Shown: positions 1 to 6,835, numbered from the stretch's first letter. The stretch is DNA of 17,773 bases from Desulfurococcales archaeon (GCA_027083115.1 JALWQN010000077.1:1-17773); one strand, 5' to 3'. The notes: generated from the letters alone by a model not told the origin. Translations and numbers: made by a program.

Positions 1-1
1 G

Positions 2-82
2 ATTAGGGGCATGTTTAAAGTTTATGATTTTCATGTGCCTTACTATCATGCTTTCTTCAGTAATGGGTTTCTGTCACATAAC
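2..82 (+). mobile_element. C-terminal end of an intein (partial) inside the RavA-like ATPase gene
   Basis: The first 27 codons, open from base 2, read as the C-terminal splicing region of an intein. Block F is visible as KVYDFHVPYYHAFFSNG, matching the usual pattern VYDxxV...HxFFxNG. Block G follows as GFLSHN, ending in the His-Asn pair (bases 77-82) that is the signature of the intein C-terminus. The next codon, ACA at 83-85, is Thr, one of the three residues (Ser, Thr, Cys) allowed at the +1 extein position. The host sequence then continues without a break as AKSAMVRR, the end of a Walker A loop. The ATG at 11 is an internal intein Met, not a gene start. The N-terminal splicing blocks and any homing endonuclease lie outside the window, so activity and completeness cannot be judged. 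Confidence 0.9.
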
Positions 83-1102
83 ACAGCTAAGTCGGCGATG
101 GTGAGGAGGGCTGCAGAATTACTTAATGCAAAATTCTTTAAGTACTTATTGACTCGATTCACCGAACCTGCCGAGCTATTTGGTCCCTTAGACATTAAGG
201 CTTTGGAGGAAGGGCGTTATGTTCGCTTATCTAAAGGTAAACTCCCTGAGGCTGAGATAGCCTTCCTTGATGAGGTATTTAAAGCGAACTCCGCAATACT
301 TAATGCCCTTAACTCAATTCTTCAGGAAAGAATTCTTTACGATGGATACACGGAAATATCTGTGCCTTTATGGTCCTTATTTGGGGCAAGTAACGAAGTA
401 CCTGATGACCCTGAAGTTGAGGCAGTTTACGATAGGTTTGCTGCCAGACACTTCGTTAAGCCCTTAAATGAGGAGCTATGGAAGGACCTCCTAATCAGGT
501 CTTGGAACCTAGAGAAGAAACTGTATTTTGAAGGCAGCTTTGGAGGCTCAGGCATCCTTGAAATGAGCGACTTAAAAACATACCATGAAAGAGTGCTTAG
601 CACTGACTTATCTAGAGTGATTCCTAAGCTCACCAGGATCCTTGCTATTCTAGAGAATAGAGGTATACACGTGAGTGATAGAAGAAAAGGAAAATTAATG
701 AAGTTCGTAGCTGCTAACGCAGTTCTTGAGGGAAGGAACTTAGCTAAGGAGAACGACTTGGTGGTGATTAAATATCTGGTCCCAAGCAATTGGGAGGAGC
801 TGGAGAGAGTTGAAGTGGTACTTTCTGAGGAACTGAAGACTTCTTTCAAATACTTACGTGAGCTGGAGGAAATTAAGGCCAACCTAAAGGAAGTCATGAA
901 TTACGTGCTTTCGGTTCAGGGTATAGAGAGCAAATACATTGATTCAAGATTCAGAATAATCTCTAGAGACCTATTAACGACCAAGGACCGGGTTCTAACA
1001 ATAGTTAGGGACTGTGATGACCCTAAGGTCAGGATGTTAGGAAAAGAAGTTATTGAGTTAATAGATAATACTCTTGAAATCATTGAGAAGAGGGTGCTAT
1101 AA
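2..1102 (+). CDS. RavA/MoxR-family AAA+ ATPase, C-terminal extein plus intein tail (5' truncated by window)
   Basis: This is an AAA+ ATPase of the MoxR/RavA group, chaperone-like ATPases that work with a VWA-domain partner on metal or protein complexes. The extein begins at base 83 with TAKS, the second half of the Walker A loop (family form GPPGxAKS); the first half lies upstream of the window and upstream of the intein. Numbering from the Met at base 11, the stretch YLLTRF...ELFGPLDIKALEEGRY (45-70) is strongly RavA-like. Walker B is IAFLDEV (D87, E88), sensor 1 is the Asn in GASNEVPDD (N128), and the arginine-finger segment is YDRFAAR (140-146). The remaining ~210 residues are mostly helical and charged, like the region after the AAA+ core in this family. 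The 3' end overlaps the VWA gene, so the two are probably co-translated. RavA-type ATPase is a firm call; the substrate is unknown. Confidence 0.93.
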   Translation: MRGMFKVYDFHVPYYHAFFSNGFLSHNTAKSAMVRRAAELLNAKFFKYLLTRFTEPAELFGPLDIKALEEGRYVRLSKGKLPEAEIAFLDEVFKANSAILNALNSILQERILYDGYTEISVPLWSLFGASNEVPDDPEVEAVYDRFAARHFVKPLNEELWKDLLIRSWNLEKKLYFEGSFGGSGILEMSDLKTYHERVLSTDLSRVIPKLTRILAILENRGIHVSDRRKGKLMKFVAANAVLEGRNLAKENDLVVIKYLVPSNWEELERVEVVLSEELKTSFKYLRELEEIKANLKEVMNYVLSVQGIESKYIDSRFRIISRDLLTTKDRVLTIVRDCDDPKVRMLGKEVIELIDNTLEIIEKRVL

Positions 1103-2390
1103 GTCGCCTGGCGTCCTTAAGGGGGTAAATTACAGTGACCCTGTAGTGATGTACAGGGGGGAGACCGTCTTACTTATTACTAAGAAACTAATGAAGAAAA
1201 AGAATAACGTGGGTAACCTATTAAGTATTGATTTAGCTACTGACGTTTTTTACTCCCTTTACTTGCCTTACCCAATCCTTAAGCCCTCATCCGATATTCC
1301 ATTAGAATCGGAAAGAAATTACTTCATAATTGATTCCTTAATGGGCTCAAAAGACTTTTTGGATGTAAGAAAGTACTCTATTGCCAGGAAAACATTAAGT
1401 ACCCTAGTGTCTGCATCCTTGATGGAGAACATAATTAATGAGCTTCAGCAGGAGGGACAACTCTCAAGCGATTCAGGCAGAAGTGTTGAGGCAAATTATA
1501 AATCCTTAAACAATGCCGTTAGGAGAGCCTTAAGAAACACGGTTGATGAAGCCCAGAACTTAAGGAAGTTAGAGAAACTGTTAGGTAGGGGGATAGAGGC
1601 AGGTGAGGGAGTCAGGATGGATCTTATTGAGAATGGGTCGGAGGTCATTGAGTTAGCTAGATCTACAGATGTTAGCGAACTCCTCAACTACGTGACTCTT
1701 CTGCCTGAGGTTGGAAGGAGGGTTAGGAAAAAATACGTTAAGTTCAGTAAAGGAGAGTTCCGTGGATATGAGCTAGGGAACACCTTAGAGAGAGTAGTTC
1801 CCACAGAACTTGCCCTCCCAAACATTTACTTCAACATCAAGTTCATTGAGTCAAAGCTCCTTCTATACGATAAGGTACTGCCCAAGATAGAGGGACCAAT
1901 ATACTTACTTACTGATAAGTCGGGAAGCATGGATGGAGAGAAAATTAAGTGGGCTAAAGCGACCTCCATAGCCTTATTCACTAAAGCAAGGAAGGAAAGA
2001 AGAGATTTCTACCTAAGGTTTTTTGATAGCAGCCCACACACACTAAACGTAGTTCCACGTAATGCTAGGACGTCCGAAATAACAAAATTCATTAAATACA
2101 TCTCAAGGGTTGCCGGCAGTGGAGGAACCGATATAACTAAGGCTGTGACTACTGCCTGCGACGACATTATGGAAAGCAGTGCTAAGGGAGTGGCTGATAT
2201 AGTTCTAATTACTGACGGTGAAGACACTTTATCCGAGTACGCTATAAGACGGAAGCTGAAAAAAGCCAATGCCAGATTAATAACTGTGATGATTAACGGA
2301 GAAAACAGGGACCTAAGGAAATTAAGTAATGCCTACTTAAGAGCTCTTCACCTAAATAAGGAAGAGATCCTTAAGGTTGTGGAGGCTTAA
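1074..2390 (+). CDS. VWA-domain (MIDAS) protein, ViaA/CoxE-like partner of the RavA-type ATPase
   Basis: This encodes a von Willebrand factor A domain protein, the usual partner of RavA/MoxR ATPases (ViaA in E. coli, CoxE-like elsewhere). The VWA domain occupies about residues 275-430. Its metal-ion-dependent adhesion site is complete: DKSGSM at 281-286, the Thr of GGTDIT at 352, and the Asp of ITDGED at 381. The first ~270 residues are charged and helical, as expected of a partner-binding N-terminal region. The protein has no signal peptide or membrane segment, so it is cytoplasmic. The only in-frame starts near the 5' end are TTG at 1074 and TTG at 1083, giving a 20-29 base overlap with the ATPase gene and implying translational coupling. 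The start is uncertain because neither codon has a clear ribosome binding site. Its 3' end overlaps the convergent GTPase gene by 20 bp. Confidence 0.88.
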   Translation: MKSLRRGCYKSPGVLKGVNYSDPVVMYRGETVLLITKKLMKKKNNVGNLLSIDLATDVFYSLYLPYPILKPSSDIPLESERNYFIIDSLMGSKDFLDVRKYSIARKTLSTLVSASLMENIINELQQEGQLSSDSGRSVEANYKSLNNAVRRALRNTVDEAQNLRKLEKLLGRGIEAGEGVRMDLIENGSEVIELARSTDVSELLNYVTLLPEVGRRVRKKYVKFSKGEFRGYELGNTLERVVPTELALPNIYFNIKFIESKLLLYDKVLPKIEGPIYLLTDKSGSMDGEKIKWAKATSIALFTKARKERRDFYLRFFDSSPHTLNVVPRNARTSEITKFIKYISRVAGSGGTDITKAVTTACDDIMESSAKGVADIVLITDGEDTLSEYAIRRKLKKANARLITVMINGENRDLRKLSNAYLRALHLNKEEILKVVEA

Positions 2391-3159
2391 CATAGAAAGG
2401 TATAATGCCATTAAGGTAGTCCCTAATAACTTTCTTACTGGCTTCAATTAAGTTAGGTTCTCTATCCTTCCCGTAAATTAACCCTGCCTTAAGAGCTACT
2501 TCTACAAGTATCTCCCCTGGATCCTTGCTCGTTAACCCGTACGCTTCCTTAAAGGCTAATTCGTTCTCTTTCAAGATCCTGTGAATTAACTCAAGAGCTA
2601 CAGCTACGGGATTACTTAACTTATCTATAGGGGATGATCTTATCTTGGCTTCAACACCTGCTCCTTCAGGAGGTAAAATACCTGGAGTATCAACTAAGAA
2701 GATATTATCACCTAACTTGAATACCTGTGCCCTAGTTGTGTATCCTGGGGTACCAGGGTAAGGGGAGGTTGTTGCTGCATGCTTCCCTTTGAGGGTATTA
2801 ATCAATGTTGATTTACCCACTTTAGGAATACCGAAAACACCTGCAGAAAGAGGTAGCTTATTCACTACTTCCTTTAACTTAATTCTCAGCACTCGAGTCC
2901 CTAATCTATGTCTGGCTGAAATATATACTGCTGGGACGCCCTCGTTAATTTCGAAGTAGTTCTTCCATGATTCACTAATGCTTCTAGGAACCAAGTCAGC
3001 CTTATTAAGAACAATTATCAATGGTTGACCACGCGATTCAGCAATTCTTTCGAGTTTCTTGCTTCTTGTTGAGATGGGATCCCTGATATCAACTATCTCT
3101 AAAACGGCATCAACCATTCCCAGTAACTCCTTAATTAATCTCCAATTAGCTAGCAACAT
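2371..3159 (-). CDS. Circularly permuted GTPase, YlqF/YawG family
   Basis: This is a P-loop GTPase with permuted motif order, diagnostic of the YlqF/RbgA/YawG group, whose known members assist large ribosomal subunit assembly. The order in the 262 residues is G4 NKAD (52-55), G5 SAR (81-83), G1 GIPKVGKST (110-118), a G2 region around GYTTRAQ (139-145), and G3 DTPG (157-160). The opening segment with MVDAVLEIVDIRDPIST is also characteristic. The C-terminal ~90 residues form a helical domain. At 262 residues it is close to bacterial YlqF and shorter than eukaryotic Lsg1/Nog2 relatives. The ATG start at 3159 is the first available start in frame. A TATA-like element near 3190-3196 and a 7-bp dyad at 3166-3189 lie just upstream, suggesting a short leader. 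A role in ribosome assembly is inferred from the family. Confidence 0.92.
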   Translation of the reverse strand: MLLANWRLIKELLGMVDAVLEIVDIRDPISTRSKKLERIAESRGQPLIIVLNKADLVPRSISESWKNYFEINEGVPAVYISARHRLGTRVLRIKLKEVVNKLPLSAGVFGIPKVGKSTLINTLKGKHAATTSPYPGTPGYTTRAQVFKLGDNIFLVDTPGILPPEGAGVEAKIRSSPIDKLSNPVAVALELIHRILKENELAFKEAYGLTSKDPGEILVEVALKAGLIYGKDREPNLIEASKKVIRDYLNGIIPFYVKPPQP

Positions 3160-3165
3160 GATATA

Positions 3166-3189
3166 TCTCTAACTTTTGAGTATTAGAGA
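3166..3189. promoter_or_regulatory. Inverted repeat just upstream of the permuted-GTPase gene
   Basis: TCTCTAA (3166-3172) and TTAGAGA (3183-3189) form a perfect 7-bp inverted repeat with a 10-base spacer, starting 7 bases upstream of the GTPase ATG. On the minus strand a TATAAT-like element (about 3190-3196) would place the transcription start inside the dyad, so it could be an operator or a hairpin near the mRNA 5' end. There is no direct evidence of binding, and chance is possible in AT-rich DNA. Confidence 0.35.
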
Positions 3190-3293
3190 GATTATAGCTT
3201 TACTTAATCAATTAATTTATTGAGAGTAAGAATTATGAGAGCGCTCTTCTATGAACTTAATGATTAGAGTCCCATCACTGAACAATAACTTAC

Positions 3294-4718
3294 TTACTCG
3301 TTCGTCGGTATTTCCTCAGCAGTGGTTGCTAAGGATGGAGGCCTAACGTGCTCAATAACTGGCTTCTTCCAATTACCTAGTTTAACCCATGCGTAAGCAG
3401 CTAATCCTGCCCCTATATTGCTTAATGACATAGAAACCCAAACTCCTAGAGGTCCCCACCCAAGAAGGAAAGCCAGTAAATAGGAAAACCCTATCCTAAT
3501 AACCCATAACCTAACAATGCTAATAATCATCACAGGTACTGTATGGCCTGAACCCCTAGCTACTGCATTACCTATGAAGTATATGCCAAAGAACGGCAGT
3601 GAAGGAGTGAAGACAAATATCAGTAGTGCTGCCTCCCTAATCACTAGAGGATCGTTAATGAAGAAGGCAGGTAAAGGTTGCCTGAACAGAATAATTAGGA
3701 GCCCCCCTAAAGTCAATAAGGACGCAAGCATGAGCATGTTCTTCTTAGTTATTTCCTCAGCTCTACCGTAATTTCTGGCACCTATGTTCTGGCCAACCAT
3801 AATGGATGTGGCCCTCATAAATCCCCAAGTGAAGGCCTGGGTTAAATCAACAATCCTTACAGCTATCCCGTAGGCCGCAATTACTGCAGACCCGAAGCTA
3901 CTGACTATTGAAGTCATAACGACAAAACCTAACGAGTTAGCTGACTGCTGAACAGCCATAGGACCACCGACCTTAATGACCTTCCTAACCCACCATCCCT
4001 CAAAAACTAGGTCCTTCAAGCCTATTTTAATGCCTCTAAAACCTCTAGCAAGCAAGTAGGTTCCCGTAAAGCCTACGAAGGCTCTGGAAGATATGGTTGC
4101 TATAGCTGCACCCTCAACACCTAGTGGAGGGATCCCAAACCAACCGAAAATCATTATCGGATCTAGCACGAGATTCATTATTGAAGAAATTATTCCCAAG
4201 TAAGTAGGCGTTTTAGTGTCTCCTAAGCCCTGAACTATCGCGTTAAAAACAAAACCTAAGTAAACGATAGGCTCCCCAGCAAAAATTATTGTTATGTAGC
4301 CAATTGCTTTAGGAAGTACATCATTAGGTACCCCAATAGCTCTCAATATATAGGGTGCAGTAGTGTACCCTGTTGTAGCTATGATTAGGGAGAGAAGCAA
4401 TGAAAATCCCACTAGCATTCCGGCCGATTTCCTGGCCATCCTCGCGTCGCTAGCCCCCACATACTGAGATATGAAGGTGACGCCAGCAAAGCTGAAACCC
4501 ATACCTATAGCGTGAAAGAACATTATTAGAGGCCAACTGACTACTGGAGCCGAGAGTGAAGCCCTACCTAAACGACCTAACCAGAAAGTATCAATAATAT
4601 TATAGGAGATATTAACGAGATTAGCCACAATTATTGGCCAGGCTAACCATACAGTGGTGCGTACAGGATCGCCGTGCAGAATTCTCTCCCTAAACGCTAG
4701 GGCTCCCTTCTCAACCAT
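3294..4718 (-). CDS. MATE-family multidrug/toxin exporter
   Basis: This is a polytopic membrane transporter of the MATE family (NorM/DinF-like), which exports cationic or other small compounds using a Na+ or H+ gradient. The 474-residue length is typical, with about 12 hydrophobic segments. The pseudo-twofold repeat is visible: QYVGASDARMARKSAG (85-100) in the first half pairs with VGQNIGARNYGRAEE (308-322) in the second. Other family features are the Asp in IIDTFWLGRL (43) and the Asp in NLVLDPIMIFGWFG (186), on helices that carry cation-site residues in known MATEs. The ATG at 4718 is used; no strong Shine-Dalgarno sequence is seen, consistent with a short or leaderless mRNA. The gene stands alone with gaps of ~130 bp downstream and ~200 bp upstream. 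The upstream gap carries several dyads that may control it. The substrate cannot be inferred. Confidence 0.93.
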   Translation of the reverse strand: MVEKGALAFRERILHGDPVRTTVWLAWPIIVANLVNISYNIIDTFWLGRLGRASLSAPVVSWPLIMFFHAIGMGFSFAGVTFISQYVGASDARMARKSAGMLVGFSLLLSLIIATTGYTTAPYILRAIGVPNDVLPKAIGYITIIFAGEPIVYLGFVFNAIVQGLGDTKTPTYLGIISSIMNLVLDPIMIFGWFGIPPLGVEGAAIATISSRAFVGFTGTYLLARGFRGIKIGLKDLVFEGWWVRKVIKVGGPMAVQQSANSLGFVVMTSIVSSFGSAVIAAYGIAVRIVDLTQAFTWGFMRATSIMVGQNIGARNYGRAEEITKKNMLMLASLLTLGGLLIILFRQPLPAFFINDPLVIREAALLIFVFTPSLPFFGIYFIGNAVARGSGHTVPVMIISIVRLWVIRIGFSYLLAFLLGWGPLGVWVSMSLSNIGAGLAAYAWVKLGNWKKPVIEHVRPPSLATTAEEIPTNE

Positions 4719-4920
4719 TATAGACCCTCAGCATCCATTATTACTTCCGTAACTTTATTTCAATGACCATATCATTATGGGCTTTAAGAGCATTAAAGCA
4801 ATGGTCCTTAATCGTTCTCTACTGCCCTTATAGTATAGCACTATCAATATAGTTTAAGTGATGAAATCAGTGAAGCACTAAGGAATTCTTCCTTCTTCTC
4901 AACCTTCTGCCAGTAAACTA
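4719..4920. promoter_or_regulatory. Divergent intergenic region with several short dyads
   Basis: This ~200 bp stretch separates the minus-strand MATE gene from the plus-strand membrane-protein gene and has no convincing ORF. It contains CCATA-TCAT-TATGG (4767-4780), GCTTTAA-GAGCA-TTAAAGC (4781-4799) immediately next to it, ACTAT-CAAT-ATAGT (4840-4853), and AAGGAA-TTC-TTCCTT (4880-4894). An AATAAAG element on the minus strand near 4750-4760 could be the MATE TATA box. TATAG-rich sequence at 4830-4855 could serve the plus-strand gene. The dyad cluster looks regulatory, but no regulator is proven. Confidence 0.45.
4782..4798. promoter_or_regulatory. Dyad CTTTAA-N5-TTAAAG upstream of the MATE gene
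   Basis: CTTTAAGAGCATTAAAG is a 17-bp near-palindrome with perfect CTTTAA/TTAAAG arms, extended by one G/C pair at each side to a 7-bp stem. It lies 64-80 bp upstream of the MATE start. It has the same arms and the same 5-base spacer as the dyad at 15216-15232 in front of the HTH regulator gene, so a shared binding protein is possible. Confidence 0.4.
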
Positions 4921-5568
4921 GTGTACATTAAAGGAAAGAAATCAATTAACTTAAGCTCTCAATCAGTTCTTTTATTCGGTAAGGGATCCGGAGTGCTTTT
5001 AGTTAGGGAAAGGATTGAGAGGGGCAAAAAGCTTTGGAGATACGAGAAAGAAAACGTGACTAATGGTGCTTTAGTCATAACTTCAATACTTATTTTGGGT
5101 GCCGCACAATCACTTCTTCTGAGATTATATTCTCACCTGGAGACCTCGTTTTTATGGGCTTTCATATGGGTTAATAACCTGATTGTTTCCTTAGATTTCT
5201 TCATTATTTCGTGGTTCATAAGCTTTGGCTCTTCAGTAGCCATGAGGAGGTGTAGGGAACTTCGTACCTTCGATTGCTGGCTTTGGGAGAAAATCGTAGA
5301 TAAACCGTTCATTCAAGGTGTTGGTATTTACCTGATACTCATGCCTTTCCTGATACTTCATTCGTTAAGTGCTTACGCACCCGGAGTCTGGATAGGCATA
5401 GTTTTTGGCCTTATAAAAATCTATGGCTTCTTCGAGCTTTCAGGATTCCTTCTCATGTCCTTAAGTGGTGCATATATTTCTCGCTCACGTGCTTTAGGCC
5501 TATTCCTCAGCGTTTTGGGAGAATTACTGCTCCTAATTGGGGCAGTGATCGAGTCCTTTATTGCTTAA
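4921..5568 (+). CDS. Unrecognised integral membrane protein, about five helices
   Basis: I do not recognise this family. The 215-residue reading frame has about five hydrophobic stretches: roughly residues 49-68, 78-106, 132-150, 155-183 and 191-213. A basic loop containing MRRCRELR (108-115) and a basic N-terminal segment (RERIERGKKLWRYEK, 29-43) suggest those regions face the cytoplasm. Two Cys residues (111 and 119) lie in the short loop after helix 2. The start is doubtful. GTG at 4921 gives the full frame, but residues 1-24 look unconserved in character, and GTG at 4993 would start the protein at LLVRERIERGKK just before the first helix. No clear ribosome binding site decides between them. 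The gene stands alone, with a dyad-rich region upstream and a tRNA gene on the other strand downstream. It could be a Yip1-like or transporter-accessory protein, but nothing shows this. Confidence 0.7.
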   Translation: MYIKGKKSINLSSQSVLLFGKGSGVLLVRERIERGKKLWRYEKENVTNGALVITSILILGAAQSLLLRLYSHLETSFLWAFIWVNNLIVSLDFFIISWFISFGSSVAMRRCRELRTFDCWLWEKIVDKPFIQGVGIYLILMPFLILHSLSAYAPGVWIGIVFGLIKIYGFFELSGFLLMSLSGAYISRSRALGLFLSVLGELLLLIGAVIESFIA

Positions 5569-5643
5569 ACTATTCACTTTTAGGTAATTAAGAAAGACCA
5601 CACATAATGAGTTCGGTAAGATCCTGCTTAGAACTGGTGTATG

Positions 5644-5731
5644 TGGCGCCGGGGGCGGGATTCGAACCCGCGTGGGGGCGTACCCCACCGGCTTAGCAGG
5701 CCGGCGCCCTACCGGGCTAGGCGACCCCGGC
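5644..5731 (-). tRNA. tRNA-Ser (anticodon GCU)
   Basis: On the minus strand the sequence folds as a class II tRNA. The acceptor stem pairs GCCGGGG (5725-5731) with CCCCGGC (5648-5654), followed by discriminator G (5647) and an encoded CCA (5644-5646). The anticodon stem CCGGC/GCCGG closes the 7-base loop CTGCTAA, giving anticodon GCU for AGC/AGU serine codons. The long variable arm (TGGGGTACGCCCCCA) is a 5-bp-type stem-loop as expected for serine tRNAs. The T arm GCGGG-TTCGAAT-CCCGC is canonical. There is no intron. The strongly GC-rich stems in an AT-rich region fit a hyperthermophile. Confidence 0.97.
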
Positions 5732-5755
5732 TCCGTAAGTCAATAAAAATCAAGG

Positions 5756-5763
5756 ATTATAAA
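5756..5763 (-). promoter_or_regulatory. TATA box of the tRNA-Ser gene
   Basis: On the minus strand TTTATAAT, with AAA on its upstream side resembling a BRE, is centred about 27 bases before the mature 5' end of the tRNA at 5731. This is the expected archaeal TATA-to-start distance, implying that transcription starts at or within a base or two of the mature 5' end and leaves little or no leader. Confidence 0.6.
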
Positions 5764-5777
5764 TTTAGCCTGCTTAG

Positions 5778-6017
5778 CTAAAGTAAAGGCTTATGGAGTG
5801 TCGCAATTTCGCTTAGTGCCATGAGCTTCAGCGATATTGCTTTTTCCGGACAAATAATTTCGCAACCTTTACAGTATATGCAGCCATCTTCATTCACTAC
5901 TATGTTTTTTCCCACGATCTTAAAGACTTCTGTTGGGCAAGCCTCAACACATAAGCCGCATAAATTACATTTATTGTTTATGCTTACCTTAACCTTCACC
6001 CTTATTTCCCGTGACAC
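5778..6017 (-). CDS. Ferredoxin-like protein with two [4Fe-4S] cluster motifs
   Basis: This is a small (79-residue) iron-sulfur protein that probably carries electrons or serves as the electron-transfer subunit of a redox complex. It has two full cluster-binding motifs, CNLCGLCVEACP (residues 18-29) and CIYCKGCEIICP (46-57), the typical 2x[4Fe-4S] bacterial-type ferredoxin arrangement. The N-terminus is basic (MSREIRVKVKVSINNKC). The start is GTG at 6017, overlapping the 3' end of the upstream KaiC-like gene by 29 bases; an in-frame GTG at 5999 is the alternative. The overlap implies a two-gene operon with the RecA-like ATPase. The C-terminal tail (~20 residues after the second cluster) has no recognisable motif. 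The redox partner is unknown. Confidence 0.88.
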   Translation of the reverse strand: MSREIRVKVKVSINNKCNLCGLCVEACPTEVFKIVGKNIVVNEDGCIYCKGCEIICPEKAISLKLMALSEIATLHKPLL

Positions 6018-6819
6018 TTACCTTAAAGGACTCGGCTTCCTTAAGTTTTTGCTGTACTAATATCGCCAGCTTCTTAGGATCGACAGAAGTAACACCTTGA
6101 CCAGTGATTACGTAAGGTATCCAGAAAGAGTTCGTTGGTAAGCCCCTCATTTTCCTAACCATCAATTGCTTCAGAGGGATCCCCAGTTCCCTCATGTTTG
6201 GCTCAAATCTAGTCACTATGAACCCATCGACTAAATATTCTAAGTGAGCAGCAAGCTCCTGTAACGAGTCAGTGCTTATGTGGAGGGTGACTATAACAGT
6301 CGCTCCTAAACCCTTAGAGATTAAGGCCCTAATTTTCTTAACTACCTCCAGAACTTGAGTCATCTCTAACCTAAACATTAGCTCGTTAATGGAATCAATA
6401 ATAACCAGCTTGATGTCCTCCGACGCCTTTCTTACTGAAGTATGTATGTCATGAATTAATGCATCCGTATCACTAAGGTCTTCGTATCCAATAACTCCCT
6501 CATATTTTCCTTTAAGTGCACCTAAGCGGAAAGTAAAGCAGTCTATTATGCCAAACACTCCCTTACTTATGTATTCCTTAATGTTCCAGTTGAAGCTCTC
6601 GAAAAGTTCAATTATAGCGTCAGGGGAGTCATCGAAGTTAACGTAAACTACAGAACCACCACCTCTTAGGACGTTCCAAGCCATGTTAGAAACAAGAACT
6701 GTCTTGCCTGACCCAGGCTCGCCAGTAATAACTACGGTTGCTCCCTTAGGGAGTCCTTCAGGTAATGCGTAATCTAGGGGAGGAATTCCAGTCTTAAATG
6801 ACGGAATATGCAACACCAA
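5989..6819 (-). CDS. KaiC/RAD55-like RecA-superfamily ATPase, single domain
   Basis: This 276-residue protein has one KaiC-type RecA-fold ATPase domain, as in many archaeal RAD55/GvpD/KaiC-like proteins of mostly unknown role. It opens with the family phrase FKTGIPPLDYALPEGLPKG, followed by Walker A GEPGSGKT (33-40) and Walker B LVIIDS (Asp 142). In place of the usual catalytic Glu pair after strand 2 it has NFDDSPD, so the acidic residues are Asp 63-64. LGATVIVTLHIS (about 171-182) fits the strand leading to the sensor region, and the C-terminal ~25 residues are charged. The first codons are TTG (6819), GTG (6816) and TTG (6813). The TATA box at 6836-6845 predicts a start of transcription near 6815, so a leaderless mRNA starting at one of these is likely. 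The overlapping ferredoxin gene follows in the same operon. Confidence 0.88.
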   Translation of the reverse strand: MVLHIPSFKTGIPPLDYALPEGLPKGATVVITGEPGSGKTVLVSNMAWNVLRGGGSVVYVNFDDSPDAIIELFESFNWNIKEYISKGVFGIIDCFTFRLGALKGKYEGVIGYEDLSDTDALIHDIHTSVRKASEDIKLVIIDSINELMFRLEMTQVLEVVKKIRALISKGLGATVIVTLHISTDSLQELAAHLEYLVDGFIVTRFEPNMRELGIPLKQLMVRKMRGLPTNSFWIPYVITGQGVTSVDPKKLAILVQQKLKEAESFKVSVTGNKGEG

Positions 6820-6835
6820 TTACATTAGGCAAACA

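Noticed and set aside
11..82. ATG at base 11 as the true start of the ATPase
   Set aside because: The frame is open upstream to the window edge, and the residues before Thr 83-85 are intein blocks F and G rather than an N-terminus; the Walker A GPPG half is missing, so the gene starts outside the window.
427..897. Long antisense reading frame (156 codons) inside the RavA-like gene
   Set aside because: It is a Ser/Leu/Phe-rich shadow of the well-supported plus-strand ATPase frame, with no recognisable domain.
4880..4894. AAGGAA-TTC-TTCCTT as a transcription terminator hairpin
   Set aside because: It lies upstream of, not after, a gene on either strand, is AT-rich and weak, and has no U-tract of note. 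Kept only as part of the dyad cluster.
4858..4920. Possible C/D-box guide RNA beginning with GTGATGA at 4858-4864
   Set aside because: No CTGA D box occurs at the expected distance on the same strand, and no C'/D' pair is seen.
5821..6060. Plus-strand 79-codon frame opposite the ferredoxin gene
   Set aside because: The minus strand carries two intact CxxCxxCxxxCP motifs, which explains this region; the plus frame is low in recognisable features.
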